Of a DNA stretch of 64,000 nucleotides, positions 51,102 through 62,518 are shown piece by piece. The DNA is from Lachnospiraceae bacterium (GTDB lineage Bacteria; Bacillota; Clostridia; Lachnospirales; Lachnospiraceae). The position numbers and the translations under genes were made by a program. The notes beneath the pieces are model-generated. The model made no database searches. It was not told the origin of the DNA and saw only the letters and a list, made by a program, of their open reading frames with translations. Positions within the stretch are counted from its first letter, which is position 1. Every line of letters begins with the position of its first letter. The stretch covers positions 1-64,000 of the forward strand of contig JAETOL010000009.1 in assembly GCA_021771755.1 (NCBI GenBank), written 5' to 3'.

Positions 51102-51278
51102 TTAGGAATTAATATTGGAATTATTAAGAGAAGAAGGGCTGTGGTTTAAAACCCAGTCTTTTAATATCAGATTAATATATTGGCTGAATGAACGATCGTC
51201 ATTTTCTGCCATTTCTTTTAGATTTATAACTAAGTCGTTATCAAGTGTGATGCTTACTTTTGTTTTTAATGGTCTCAT
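51102..51278 (-). CDS. Ribbon-helix-helix (Arc/CopG-type) DNA-binding protein
   Basis: A 58-aa protein with the RHH pattern: a beta strand (KTKVSITLD), helix A (NDLVINLKEMAEND), and helix B (SFSQYINLILKDWVLNH). The Asn/Ser-rich tail is probably disordered. AAGGAG precedes ATG 51278. It is the only - strand gene right of oriC before the final edge gene, and it is divergent from the ATPase gene. Likely a repressor of itself and of the divergent operon, acting on the repeats between them. Confidence 0.8.
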   Translation of the reverse strand: MRPLKTKVSITLDNDLVINLKEMAENDDRSFSQYINLILKDWVLNHSPSSLNNSNINS

Positions 51279-51318
51279 AATTAATCTCCTTTTTACATTG
51301 AAGATATCATTTTGTCGC

Positions 51319-51356
51319 ATACTATATTGACAAGTAGTATAAAGTAGGATAAAGTA
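51319..51356. promoter_or_regulatory. Candidate RHH operator and island promoter
   Basis: TTGACA (51327-51332) and TAAAGT (51350-51355) are 17 bases apart. An inverted repeat ATACTA-N10-TAGTAT (51319-51340) wraps the -35, and ATAAAGTA is repeated in tandem at 51339-51346 and 51349-51356. On the - strand TTGTCA plus TGATAT may drive the RHH gene. Confidence 0.55.
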
Positions 51357-51407
51357 AGATTTGCGGAAGGGTGTAAAAGAATATTAAAAGTAAATTATGG
51401 ATTTGGA

Positions 51408-54098
51408 ATGACTGTTACATCTTTTGCAGGAAAGAGTAATGGTCATTTATTGTTTAGGAGAAAAAAGAAAAATATTGGTTGGGGGGAATACATAGTGTTG
51501 GCTTATGAGATTAAAGCAATTCCAGATCTGACTTTAAGTAAGTATCAGGTTTTTGAGGATTCAGGAATAGAAGGAGTGATTGATGCCCAAACGCAGTTTA
51601 TACGACAGCTTTATCGTGCGGCGATATTGGGAGATGTAAATATACATTTTTTATTTGATTATGATCCGGATCGTCCTGAAGGCAATAAGCTTAATATCCG
51701 ATTGTTATTTACTAGTTCTAAGGAAAATGAAGAGTATTTTACTAAAATGAGAAAATTAGTGAAAGCATCAGGAATTTCAAACTATTTTAATTTTACGGAG
51801 ATTCAGGAACAAAAAATAACCTCTGCAATTTATACTCATCAGTGTTTTATGAGAAAAAAGGAGCGAATATTAGAAACTTCTGTTAATAATGAAAAAACTT
51901 ATTTTTATGTGGTTCCTAATTGGAAGATAAGAGATCATTGTCGATTATATAATATTTTTAAATTAATGGAGTCATTTAATGAACCATGTTGTTACAGAGT
52001 GGATTTATTTGTACAAAAAGAATTGGAAGAGAAAATACATAAATCTTTTGAAAATCCTCTGACTTATTTAAGAAACAGTTATACTTCAAAGACCGGAATT
52101 AGTGAGTATTCCAGAATGCATAATGAGAAAAAAGATCCGAATGTTAATGAGGTTTTAAAACAGTATGAGGACTGGCTAAAGGCAATAGATACTTCTCCAA
52201 GTTTTTTGGGCAGAATATGTTCGTTTAGTAATGATGAGCAATATAGTAAGTTGTTAATAGATTCTGCTATTTCTGAATGCCTGGAAACAGGGAATGGTAA
52301 TCTTTTAGAAAAAATAGGAAATTTTTCCGGAATGGAAGATTTGAATGATACTCCTCCAAGAGAAGAGTCCTGCAGTAAGGAAACACCTGGATCTATGAAA
52401 GAATGGCCGATTACATTTACCTTAGAAGAAGCATCGGCTTTTACCAGATTACCGGTTTTATATGATGGTGAGAATATTGAACTGTCAAAAGAAACAACGG
52501 CTATTCACATTGATTCGGGATTTTCACTGGGAAAAGACGCCAATGAATATAGTGTGAAGATTCCATTCGATATGCTTCCAAAGCATATGTTTGTATGTGG
52601 CGTACCAGGCGCCGGAAAAACAAATACAATGCTGCATATAGCAAATAATTTATGGAATCATAAGCTTGTCAGGGAAGATGGAACAGAAGAAAAGACACAT
52701 ATTCCATTCTTAGTATTAGAACCTGCGAAGCGTGAATACAGAGAACTGGCATTATTTGATATTCCTGAGTTGATTATTTTTTCACCATCTGCTAATACAA
52801 ATTTTCCGCTGCGGATAAATCCGTTTGAATTCCCGAAAGGATTAACCTTGTCGGAACATATTGGAAAATTATGCCAAGTTTTTGAAGGGGCATTTCCTAT
52901 TCCGGCTCCAGCTCCATTTATTTTGGACAGAGCAATCCAGGCAGTTTATGAAAAACATGGGTGGAACGAAAGAGATATAAATATCGGGGATAAAGAATAC
53001 CCTACAATGTCAGAATTATATAGACAGTTTGAACAGGAATTGGAAAATACAAATTATGATGGAGAGATGAAGGGAAATATCAGATCTGTACTGGAGGTCA
53101 GAATTGGAAGTTTGCTTCGACGGGAAATGAAAGAGATGTTTGATACCTCAAAATCTATGTTGACGCCGGAAGAATGGTTGAAGCGTCCTGTTATCATAGA
53201 ACTGGAATCATTAGGTGAAGGACCTGCCAATTTTGTGACACTATTGCTTTGTACATTAATCCGGGAAACTCTAAAAGCCAATCCCTTGGGAGATAAGAAA
53301 AAACCAGTTCGCCATGTTATTTTTATAGAGGAAGCTCATAATTTAATTTCTTCTGAATCCAGTGCAGATAAACCAGAAGATTCTAACCCGAAAATTGCAG
53401 CTACTGCATTTATTGTAAAAATGTTAGCAGAGGTGCGTGCTTTAAAAGAAGGTATTATTATTGCAGATCAGCTGCCAACAGCTATGGCGCCGGAAGTGAT
53501 AAAAAACACGAATATTAAGCTTGTACACAGACTGACTTCTCAGGATGACAGGGAACTGGTGGGTAGCACTATGTCAGCAAGCGCATTGCAGTTGGAAAAT
53601 ATGGCTACATATACAAAGGGTCATGCATTGTACACATACGAAGATTTACTCAGACCTTTTGATATGCAGGTCGAACGTGTTCCGGAACATGGAGAAGATA
53701 CCCCCACAGATCAGCGATTGTATGAATTAATGATGGATGAAAAGAAACATCCGGAGTATGTAGAACTGAGAAAAGAAGAAGAAATGGAAAGATGGGAAAA
53801 AATAAAAAAATCTATTCAGAAGTTTGCTGGAAAATGTGAACAGCTTACAAAGCAGTTAGAGAAAGTATCTTTTGAAAATATTTCAAATAACATCATGAGT
53901 AAATATATTGAAACTGTAAATAACAACTGTACTGTTTTAGTGCGTGAAAAAAATAATTTATCTACACAGGTTCAGAGTCTATCGGACAGGTTTATTTCCC
54001 ATGAAAAGAAGGAGAATGCTTTAAGTATTATTGCAGAAGCGGGAAAATCATACAGTAAAATGTTTGATGCTAAGATTCATATATGGGTACAGGAGTAA
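51408..54098 (+). CDS. HerA/DUF87-type ATPase with C-terminal coiled coil
   Basis: About 896 aa. Residues 1-330 match nothing I recognise. Residues about 385-760 form a HerA-FtsK superfamily ATPase: Walker A GVPGAGKT at 398-405, FLVLEPAKREYREL, FPLRINPFEFPKGLTLSEHI, Walker B VIFIEEAHNLI from 637, and TNIKLVHRLTSQDDRELVGSTM with the likely arginine finger. The last 120 residues are helical, probably coiled coil. Such ATPases pump DNA or protein through hexameric rings. No membrane helix is seen. The start is uncertain: ATG 51408 has no ribosome site, while GTG 51495 follows GGGGGG by 8 bases. First gene of the AT-rich island operon. Confidence 0.75.
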   Translation: MTVTSFAGKSNGHLLFRRKKKNIGWGEYIVLAYEIKAIPDLTLSKYQVFEDSGIEGVIDAQTQFIRQLYRAAILGDVNIHFLFDYDPDRPEGNKLNIRLLFTSSKENEEYFTKMRKLVKASGISNYFNFTEIQEQKITSAIYTHQCFMRKKERILETSVNNEKTYFYVVPNWKIRDHCRLYNIFKLMESFNEPCCYRVDLFVQKELEEKIHKSFENPLTYLRNSYTSKTGISEYSRMHNEKKDPNVNEVLKQYEDWLKAIDTSPSFLGRICSFSNDEQYSKLLIDSAISECLETGNGNLLEKIGNFSGMEDLNDTPPREESCSKETPGSMKEWPITFTLEEASAFTRLPVLYDGENIELSKETTAIHIDSGFSLGKDANEYSVKIPFDMLPKHMFVCGVPGAGKTNTMLHIANNLWNHKLVREDGTEEKTHIPFLVLEPAKREYRELALFDIPELIIFSPSANTNFPLRINPFEFPKGLTLSEHIGKLCQVFEGAFPIPAPAPFILDRAIQAVYEKHGWNERDINIGDKEYPTMSELYRQFEQELENTNYDGEMKGNIRSVLEVRIGSLLRREMKEMFDTSKSMLTPEEWLKRPVIIELESLGEGPANFVTLLLCTLIRETLKANPLGDKKKPVRHVIFIEEAHNLISSESSADKPEDSNPKIAATAFIVKMLAEVRALKEGIIIADQLPTAMAPEVIKNTNIKLVHRLTSQDDRELVGSTMSASALQLENMATYTKGHALYTYEDLLRPFDMQVERVPEHGEDTPTDQRLYELMMDEKKHPEYVELRKEEEMERWEKIKKSIQKFAGKCEQLTKQLEKVSFENISNNIMSKYIETVNNNCTVLVREKNNLSTQVQSLSDRFISHEKKENALSIIAEAGKSYSKMFDAKIHIWVQE

Positions 54099-54113
54099 GG
54101 AAGGAGAATATCT

Positions 54114-55022
54114 ATGGCAGGATTTTCAATTGAAAAATCAAAACAGAAAATTACAGAGGTAAAAAGAGGTGTAGAAGAGAAGAAGGGAAAACTGGAAGAT
54201 CTTGAATCTGCAAAGCAGGAAGCATTGTCTGTAATGACAGAATTATCAGGCGCTAATATATCTGAGGAAGCAAAGGAAAAAAGTATAACGGTTTTAAAGG
54301 AAGAGCTTGGAGAAATTTCTGAGCAGGGACAGGAAATAAGTGATCAGTTAGGGGAAGATTTAAAAGAATATGAAACGGAAATTCAGGAGATACAGGAAGT
54401 ACGTGACAGTAATGAAAAAGAACTGAAAAATGTAGAAGATAAAAAGTCCATATTGTCAGAGATAAAAATGGGTGGATTAATGGATTCTGCCATTCAGGAG
54501 CTGCAAAATGAAGAGCGACAACTAAGTGAATTAAATCAAGCAGCAATAGAAGCGCGTAAAGAATCAGAAGATCTGGTTAAAAGGGCGGCTAATTTGTGAA
54601 GAGAAACAACAAAAGAATCAGTAATAGAATTAACTTCAAATGTTTCTGAAAATAAAATATCAGAAGAAAAACAATCTACAATAATGGAGCGCCTAATGAA
54701 AGGCGGAATGATAGCTACTACAGCGTTTGAATTAATCAGTGGAGGATTTGAATTTTACAGTGGAACCGACGATATACAGAATGCAGTAGAAAAAGAATGG
54801 AATCTGTCGGAGAGTAGTTATGTTCAGTATACAGAAAGAGTTTCTTCTGATATTACAGCTACCTTAAAAAAATTTGATGTTATGATTCCGGATGAAGGAG
54901 ATCTTCAGGATGTAATGAATAGCCAATACGAGAAGAGCAAGGAGACAGCAGAGCTATTGGAGGAAGAAAAAAGAAGAAAACCCGGGATGCACAATATCCC
55001 CCGGAATAAAAACAACAGGTAA
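54114..55022 (+). pseudogene. Coiled-coil protein gene interrupted by one in-frame TGA
   Basis: From ATG 54114 (after AAGGAGAA) 161 codons run to a TGA at 54597-54599. The same frame then stays open without another stop for 140 further codons to 55022. The first part is almost pure heptad-rich coiled coil (KITEVKRGVEEKKGKLEDLESAKQEAL...). The second has a short Gly/Ala/Phe-rich, weakly hydrophobic stretch (KGGMIATTAFELISGG) and a basic end. An ATG at 54684 has no ribosome site, so the second part is unlikely to be made separately. A single C-to-T change (CGA to TGA) explains it best; readthrough or sequencing error are alternatives. Intact, the protein would be about 302 aa. Confidence 0.65.
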
Positions 55023-55032
55023 AGGTGAATAA

Positions 55033-55803
55033 ATGTATCCATATATTTTTTTAGATGGTTCAAAGATATCAACCTATAGCATTCTTTCCAGTATAGGCGC
55101 AGTATTCTCTGTGTTTTTATGGAATCATCTGTTACTGAAAAAGAATCTAGTCCGTAAATATACATTTAACATTGTCATGGTTTTGCCGGGAATCCTTATT
55201 GGAGGAAAGATATTTGGAGCATTAAGCACAGGCCTTGGCAATTTGGCAGCAAACAGGCAGTTTGATTTGTATGGAAGTATAAAGCAGTCAGGAATTGTAT
55301 ATTATGGTGGTTTGTTTGGGGTTTTGTTAATGGAATATCTTATATGCAGAATTAGAAGACAGAATTTTGCAGAGCTGTCTGATATTTTGACAATAGGGAT
55401 TCCTCTTTTCCACTGCTTTGGAAGAGTCGGCTGTTTCTTTGCGGGGTGTTGCTATGGTGTTGAAAGTAATTCATGGATAGCGTTTCCTTATAGGGTCTAT
55501 AGTAGCCAGGAAATTGTTAAGAGAATACCCGTTCAGTTGATGGAAGCAGCTTTTGAATTAATATTGTTTTGTATTTTGCTTAGTTTATATTGCTATAGTG
55601 AAAAAAACAAAATAGTAATACCAAAGCTATTAGATATATATTTATGGTCGTATTCAATATTTCGGTTTGTAATTGAGATATGGAGAGGTGATGAGATAAG
55701 AGGAAAATTTGGTGTGATTTCATTTTCTCAGATAATTAGTTTAGCGGTCATAAGCTATATGATATTAAAAATAGTAATCAGAAGGAGATGTGAAAGAGAA
55801 TGA
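55033..55803 (+). CDS. Lgt-family (prolipoprotein diacylglyceryl transferase) paralogue
   Basis: A 256-aa protein with about seven membrane helices in the Lgt pattern. It keeps the motif region FHCFGRVGCFFAGCCYG (the essential Gly-Arg), RIPVQLMEAAFE, and SIFRFVIEIWRGDEIRG (the Arg/Glu pair near the active site). The usual catalytic-region histidine in FHGG is tyrosine here (VYYGGLFG), as in GCCYG-type paralogues. AAAGGTG precedes the ATG. The gene overlaps the next by 4 bases. It is probably an accessory enzyme, since the cell should have a housekeeping Lgt elsewhere. It may lipidate an island product or act on another substrate. Confidence 0.8.
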   Translation: MYPYIFLDGSKISTYSILSSIGAVFSVFLWNHLLLKKNLVRKYTFNIVMVLPGILIGGKIFGALSTGLGNLAANRQFDLYGSIKQSGIVYYGGLFGVLLMEYLICRIRRQNFAELSDILTIGIPLFHCFGRVGCFFAGCCYGVESNSWIAFPYRVYSSQEIVKRIPVQLMEAAFELILFCILLSLYCYSEKNKIVIPKLLDIYLWSYSIFRFVIEIWRGDEIRGKFGVISFSQIISLAVISYMILKIVIRRRCERE

Positions 55804-57686
55804 TCGGTTATATTATTGGTGGATGTATTGTAGGAGCTATAGGGGGTGCAGGAGCAGCCTTGGCTTTAGATTTGTTTTCATGTGTGTGTTATATTGTAAG
55901 TTGTGGTAATTCAGATGCTGGAATGAGCGGTCCAGCTATACTAATTTTTGCTATCATAGGAGCAATAATTGGAGGATTTGTAGGATATTATAGGTATGAA
56001 GATTTTCGGAGAGAAACAGAAGAAGAGAAAAGAAGAAATGAGGAAGAAGCATTAAATAATATACTGGATGCCGATTATAATAATTGGCATAATAGACTTA
56101 ATAACTGTTATGAACATATAAAACAAAAAGTATATTGTAAGTGCGGTACGGATGATATTCGAAATTTGTATAATGCGATTTGGGAACTAGAAAAAGAAAA
56201 AGAGAATAAGCAAACATTGGCAAGACCGTATAATCGCATTTTTTTGGAAAAAAGAACAGAACATATTAACTATTTGAGGAATATTATTGATAATAATATA
56301 AATAATCCGGGTTATTATGCAATTTTTATGATACTTAGGGCAATGAAATGTCTTTATAGTATAAATAAAGAAAATCCTAGATTTGACCATGCTATTCATA
56401 TTCTGGAAGAATTATTAAAAAATGCCCAAAAGAAAACGCACTATATTAAATTTATGCAGTACGGAGATTGTATAGTTGAAGCGGATGATCCTGCATATAG
56501 TATTTGTCTTGAAGAGAAAATTCAAGAACTGACAGATAAAATTGAAAAAATAAGAACAAATATTAAGAAGTGTCAGGGAGAATTTTATGAAAAGCTTGAT
56601 TCAGATTTTCCTAACATTATTGATTATTCAGCTGAGCTAATGTGGTGTATTGCCTGTAAAAAACCATTTAATCAGACTTCATTTAATAATGCTGTATATG
56701 TTTTTGATATTTATACTGCCAGATGTGCGGTTGATAATTATTGCACAACATGGAGATATGAGAGTGAGGTATACGCTGCTAATCAAAAGAATGTTGGTAG
56801 TGGAGAAAAAAGACAATGTTTGTTGAATGAAAATGTTGAACATCTACTTGCTTTGATTTATGCAAAAAATAAGGTTGGAGGAACAAATACTGTAGATAAG
56901 GAAAAAACAAGAGTTATAGAATGGATAGATAATGTAATAAAATTTGGAGATGCAGAGGAAGGCTTTTTACTTGCTTCAGGTCTTGCATGGATGGGGCTGT
57001 ATGATTTGGAAAGAATTGTTTTAAGGCAGCTTTTTGATAAAAAAGTAACATTTGAAATGGAATATCAGGATCGTCTTAGTTTTCTTGAGAGTGGAGGAAA
57101 TACGAATATCAAAATTTTTGATGTGGGAGATAAGAAAGGCTTTCTATTTGACAGCTCTGTTGAGGGTTGGAATAAAGATGCTTATGATATGTTTTTTAGA
57201 AAATTGGAAATGACACACAAATCTCTGGAATATTCATTAATGATATCCAAATGGACAAAAACGTTGCCATTAGCAAGTGGGCAGGAAATATCACAAAGTC
57301 AGATGGAAAAGGCTTTTGAAGATTTAGTTAAAGATTTTGGTACAGAGATTATTCTTAGCAGAGAAACGGCAAAGGCAGTAAACCTTGCGAATGTTGAATA
57401 TAAAATGCCCTTTATATTCCATTTTGCAAGCGAGAGAAACAGATGTGTAACCATGCTGTTTTCAAGCGATAAATTTGGGCGAAACTTAAATATATCAATT
57501 TTGACAATGTTTACGCCTGAGAAAGACCTGGATAATGAAGAGATGAAGAAATATGCATTGGCAATCAAGGACAATATTTATGTGGAGAGTTTCCGGGAGT
57601 CTATTTGCCAGGTGGTCGATCAGCTGATAAAAGAAAAAGTAACAATATATGATGAGGAGGAAGTATCAAGAAAAATCTTTAGTTAA
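55800..57686 (+). CDS. Glycine-rich membrane protein of unknown family
   Basis: 628 aa. Two N-terminal hydrophobic segments rich in small residues (IIGGCIVGAIGGAGAALAL at 5-23 and AILIFAIIGAIIGGFVGYY at 46-64) resemble glycine-zipper helices. A charged coiled-coil stretch (residues 66-85) and a long soluble part of about 540 residues follow, rich in Asn, Ile, Lys and Cys. A C-terminal region (about 500-600, FIFHFASERNRCVTMLFSS) may be a separate globular domain. It is last in the island operon, with an ATGA overlap to the Lgt-like gene. Codon use is strongly AT-biased (ATA, AAT, TTA) compared with neighbours. I do not recognise it. Confidence 0.65.
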   Translation: MIGYIIGGCIVGAIGGAGAALALDLFSCVCYIVSCGNSDAGMSGPAILIFAIIGAIIGGFVGYYRYEDFRRETEEEKRRNEEEALNNILDADYNNWHNRLNNCYEHIKQKVYCKCGTDDIRNLYNAIWELEKEKENKQTLARPYNRIFLEKRTEHINYLRNIIDNNINNPGYYAIFMILRAMKCLYSINKENPRFDHAIHILEELLKNAQKKTHYIKFMQYGDCIVEADDPAYSICLEEKIQELTDKIEKIRTNIKKCQGEFYEKLDSDFPNIIDYSAELMWCIACKKPFNQTSFNNAVYVFDIYTARCAVDNYCTTWRYESEVYAANQKNVGSGEKRQCLLNENVEHLLALIYAKNKVGGTNTVDKEKTRVIEWIDNVIKFGDAEEGFLLASGLAWMGLYDLERIVLRQLFDKKVTFEMEYQDRLSFLESGGNTNIKIFDVGDKKGFLFDSSVEGWNKDAYDMFFRKLEMTHKSLEYSLMISKWTKTLPLASGQEISQSQMEKAFEDLVKDFGTEIILSRETAKAVNLANVEYKMPFIFHFASERNRCVTMLFSSDKFGRNLNISILTMFTPEKDLDNEEMKKYALAIKDNIYVESFRESICQVVDQLIKEKVTIYDEEEVSRKIFS

Positions 57687-57695
57687 TATAAAAAG

Positions 57696-57788
57696 AACTA
57701 TGTCTTATGGAATTGAAACCAAATATATTAGGATTATTTCCCTATGTATTTGTAAAGAGATTCATTGTAAGGCATAGTTTTTTTATTT
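57696..57788 (+). terminator. Long-loop terminator ending the island operon
   Basis: AACTATGTCTTA (57696-57707) pairs fully, with one G-U, with TAAGGCATAGTT (57768-57779), followed by TTTTTT. The loop of 60 bases can fold further. From here to 57910 I see nothing but AT-rich sequence. Confidence 0.65.
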
Positions 57789-57911
57789 ACAAAAAACTAA
57801 AAAGTGTAAATTACAGACAGCTTGCTATATAAGTTATCAGATACTTGTTTGCCATAAAAACACCCACTGATTGAAAGAGTCATTCATTTTCAGTATTTTG
57901 TTTAAATTTAA

Positions 57912-57940
57912 TGGAAAGCAGCCCTATTTTGTGCTATAAT
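57912..57940 (+). promoter_or_regulatory. gyrB promoter
   Basis: TGGAAA (57912-57917), 17 bases, TATAAT (57935-57940) with upstream TG (extended -10). The leader of about 85 bases contains a small GCAG-GGTTTT-CTGC hairpin. Confidence 0.65.
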
Positions 57941-58018
57941 AGATTAGTATTACTATGTCTATTTATCAGAGGTTGCAGGGTTTTCTGCAGGCTTGTTGAT
58001 GCTATAAATCTAAAATGA

Positions 58019-59956
<1,938 letters not shown>

Positions 59957-59967
59957 GAGAATAAAAA

Positions 59968-62502
59968 ATGGAAGACAATATTTTTGATAAAGTCCATGAG
60001 GTGGATCTGCAGAAGACCATGGAAAAATCATATATCGATTATGCCATGAGTGTTATTGCATCACGAGCCCTTCCGGATGTCCGGGACGGACTGAAACCGG
60101 TACAGAGACGTGTTCTGTACTCAATGATAGAGTTAAACAACGGACCTGATAAGCCGCATCGTAAATGTGCGCGTATCGTGGGTGATACCATGGGTAAATA
60201 TCATCCTCATGGAGACAGTTCTATTTATGGAGCTCTTGTAAATATGGCTCAGGACTGGTCTACCAGATATCCTTTGGTTGACGGTCATGGGAACTTTGGT
60301 TCTGTAGACGGTGACGGGGCGGCTGCCATGCGATATACAGAGGCCCGTCTCAGTAAGATCTCGATGGAAATGCTTGCGGATATCAATAAGAATACCGTTG
60401 ATTTCCAGCCGAACTTTGACGAAACAGAAAGAGAGCCGTCAGTGCTCCCTTCCCGTTATCCAAACCTTCTTGTAAATGGAACTTCGGGTATTGCGGTAGG
60501 TATGGCTACCAATATTCCGCCTCACAATCTTCGTGAAGTGATCCAGGCGGTTGTAAAGATCATTGATAATATCATAGAAGAACAGAGAGATACTACGATT
60601 GAAGAAATCCTGGAGATCGTTAAGGGGCCGGATTTTCCTACAGGGGCTACCATTCTGGGAACAAGAGGAATTGAGGAGGCATATCGTACCGGCCGCGGTA
60701 AGATCCGTGTCCGTGCGGTGACAAATATTGAGACTCTTCCAAACGGAAAGTCACGTATTATTGTTACAGAGCTTCCGTATCTGGTTAATAAAGCCCGTCT
60801 GATCGAGAAGATCGCGGAGCTTGTCCGTGACAAAAAAATCGATGGCATTACAGACCTGAACGACCATTCCAGCCGCGAGGGAATGCGTATCTGTATTGAT
60901 CTACGTAAAGATGCCAATGCAAACGTTGTTCTGAATCAGCTTTATAAACATACACAGCTTCAGGATACCTTTGGCGTGATCATGCTCTGTCTGGTTTCCA
61001 CGAATGGAAGTCTGGAACCGAAGGTTCTGAATCTCCACGATATGCTGAAGTATTATCTGGCGCATCAGGAGGATGTTGTAACAAGAAGGACACAGTATGA
61101 TCTGAACAAAGCTCAGGAGAGGGCTCATATTTTAGAGGGACTTCTTAAGGCACTGGATAATATCGATGAAGTAATCCGTATTATTCGTGGCTCCAGAAGC
61201 GTGCAGATTGCCAAACAGGAATTGATGGAGCGCTTTGAACTGACAGAGGTACAGGCTCAGGCGATTGTGGATATGCGTCTTCGCGCTCTTACCGGTCTGG
61301 AAAGAGAAAAACTGGAAGCAGAATATGCAGAATTAATGGAAAAAATCCGTAAATTAAAGGCAATCCTGGAAGACAGAAATCTTCTTCTCCGAGTGATCCG
61401 TGAAGAAATTCTGGAGATTTCCGAAAAATATGGAGATGACAGAAGAACATCCATAGGCTTTGATGCGTTTGATATTTCCATGGAAGACATGATCCCCCGT
61501 GAAAATACGGTGATTACAATGACAAAGCTTGGTTACATCAAGCGTATGACAGTTGATAACTTCCGCAGTCAGAACAGAGGCGGCAAGGGAATCAAGGGAA
61601 TGCAGACCATTGAGGATGATTATATTGAAGAACTGATGATGACTACCACGCATCATTATGTAATGTTCTTTACCAATACAGGGCGTGTTTACCGACTCAA
61701 GGCCTATGAGATTCCGGAAGCAAGCAGAACAGCCAGAGGAACAGCAATCATTAACCTTCTGCAGCTGATGCCGGGAGAACGCATTACAGCGGTGATTCCG
61801 ATCAACAAGTTTGAAGAAGACCAGTACCTGATGATGGCTACCCGAAAAGGTCTGGTTAAGAAAACTCCGATCCAGGATTATGCAAATGTCCGAAAAATCG
61901 GTCTTGCTGCAATTTCTCTCAGAGAAGATGATGAACTGATCGAGGTAAAGGTAACAAACAATAAAAAAGATATCATTCTTGTCACAAAGGATGGCCAGTG
62001 TATTCGCTTTAAAGAAACAGATGTAAGGACTACCGGTCGTGTCTCCATGGGAGTAAGAGGCATTAATCTTATGGATGGAGACGAGGTTGTTGCCATGCAG
62101 CTGAATTCTCAGGGATATTATCTTCTGGTCGTTTCGGAAAATGGTATGGGAAAACGTACATCTATCAGTGAATTTACCTGTCAGAATAGAGGCGGTAAAG
62201 GTGTAAAATGTTATAAGATAACAGAAAAAACCGGCAATGTGATCGGTGCCAAAGCTGTGAACGAAGAAAATGAGATTATGATGATCACAACCGAGGGTAT
62301 CATCATCCGTCTTCAGTGTTCAGATATTTCTATTCTGGGAAGAATCACCTCAGGAGTGAAGCTGATTAACCTTTCTGATGGAGTTACAGTGGCAAGTTTT
62401 GCAAAAGTAAGAGAAAGAGAAGCAGATGCTGGCCAGTCAAAAGAAACAGACGATAACTCAAAAGCAGAATCTGCGGAAGAAGAGGGACACACAGAGGGAT
62501 AA
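59968..62502 (+). CDS. gyrA: DNA gyrase subunit A
   Basis: The 844-aa cleavage-rejoining subunit. The active-site tyrosine is Tyr123 in [11 protein letters not shown]. The winged-helix region holds [18 protein letters not shown]. The C-terminal beta-pinwheel has a GyrA-box-like [10 protein letters not shown], which marks gyrase rather than topoisomerase IV, and a second QNRGGKG later. At the quinolone-determining region it has Ser84 and Gly88, where E. coli has Ser83 and Asp87. The tail after residue 810 is acidic and Ser/Glu-rich. Spacing of 11 bases from gyrB indicates one transcript. Confidence 0.97.
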   Translation: MEDNIFDKVHEVDLQKTMEKSYIDYAMSVIASRALPDVRDGLKPVQRRVLYSMIELNNGPDKPHRKCARIVGDTMGKYHPHGDSSIYGALVNMAQDWSTRYPLVDGHGNFGSVDGDGAAAMRYTEARLSKISMEMLADINKNTVDFQPNFDETEREPSVLPSRYPNLLVNGTSGIAVGMATNIPPHNLREVIQAVVKIIDNIIEEQRDTTIEEILEIVKGPDFPTGATILGTRGIEEAYRTGRGKIRVRAVTNIETLPNGKSRIIVTELPYLVNKARLIEKIAELVRDKKIDGITDLNDHSSREGMRICIDLRKDANANVVLNQLYKHTQLQDTFGVIMLCLVSTNGSLEPKVLNLHDMLKYYLAHQEDVVTRRTQYDLNKAQERAHILEGLLKALDNIDEVIRIIRGSRSVQIAKQELMERFELTEVQAQAIVDMRLRALTGLEREKLEAEYAELMEKIRKLKAILEDRNLLLRVIREEILEISEKYGDDRRTSIGFDAFDISMEDMIPRENTVITMTKLGYIKRMTVDNFRSQNRGGKGIKGMQTIEDDYIEELMMTTTHHYVMFFTNTGRVYRLKAYEIPEASRTARGTAIINLLQLMPGERITAVIPINKFEEDQYLMMATRKGLVKKTPIQDYANVRKIGLAAISLREDDELIEVKVTNNKKDIILVTKDGQCIRFKETDVRTTGRVSMGVRGINLMDGDEVVAMQLNSQGYYLLVVSENGMGKRTSISEFTCQNRGGKGVKCYKITEKTGNVIGAKAVNEENEIMMITTEGIIIRLQCSDISILGRITSGVKLINLSDGVTVASFAKVREREADAGQSKETDDNSKAESAEEEGHTEG

Positions 62503-62518
62503 GAGGTAAAATGCAATT

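Noticed and set aside
54600-54640. SECIS element for selenocysteine at the in-frame TGA
   Set aside because: The sequence after the TGA is A-rich and forms no stem-loop.
54684-55022. Separate 112-aa gene in the island
   Set aside because: It is in the same frame as the preceding coiled-coil ORF, has no ribosome site, and is open back to the TGA at 54597; better read as the second half of one interrupted gene.
51102-57686. Prophage or integrative element
   Set aside because: No integrase, transposase, relaxase, capsid gene or flanking attachment repeat is visible, although the island is AT-rich.
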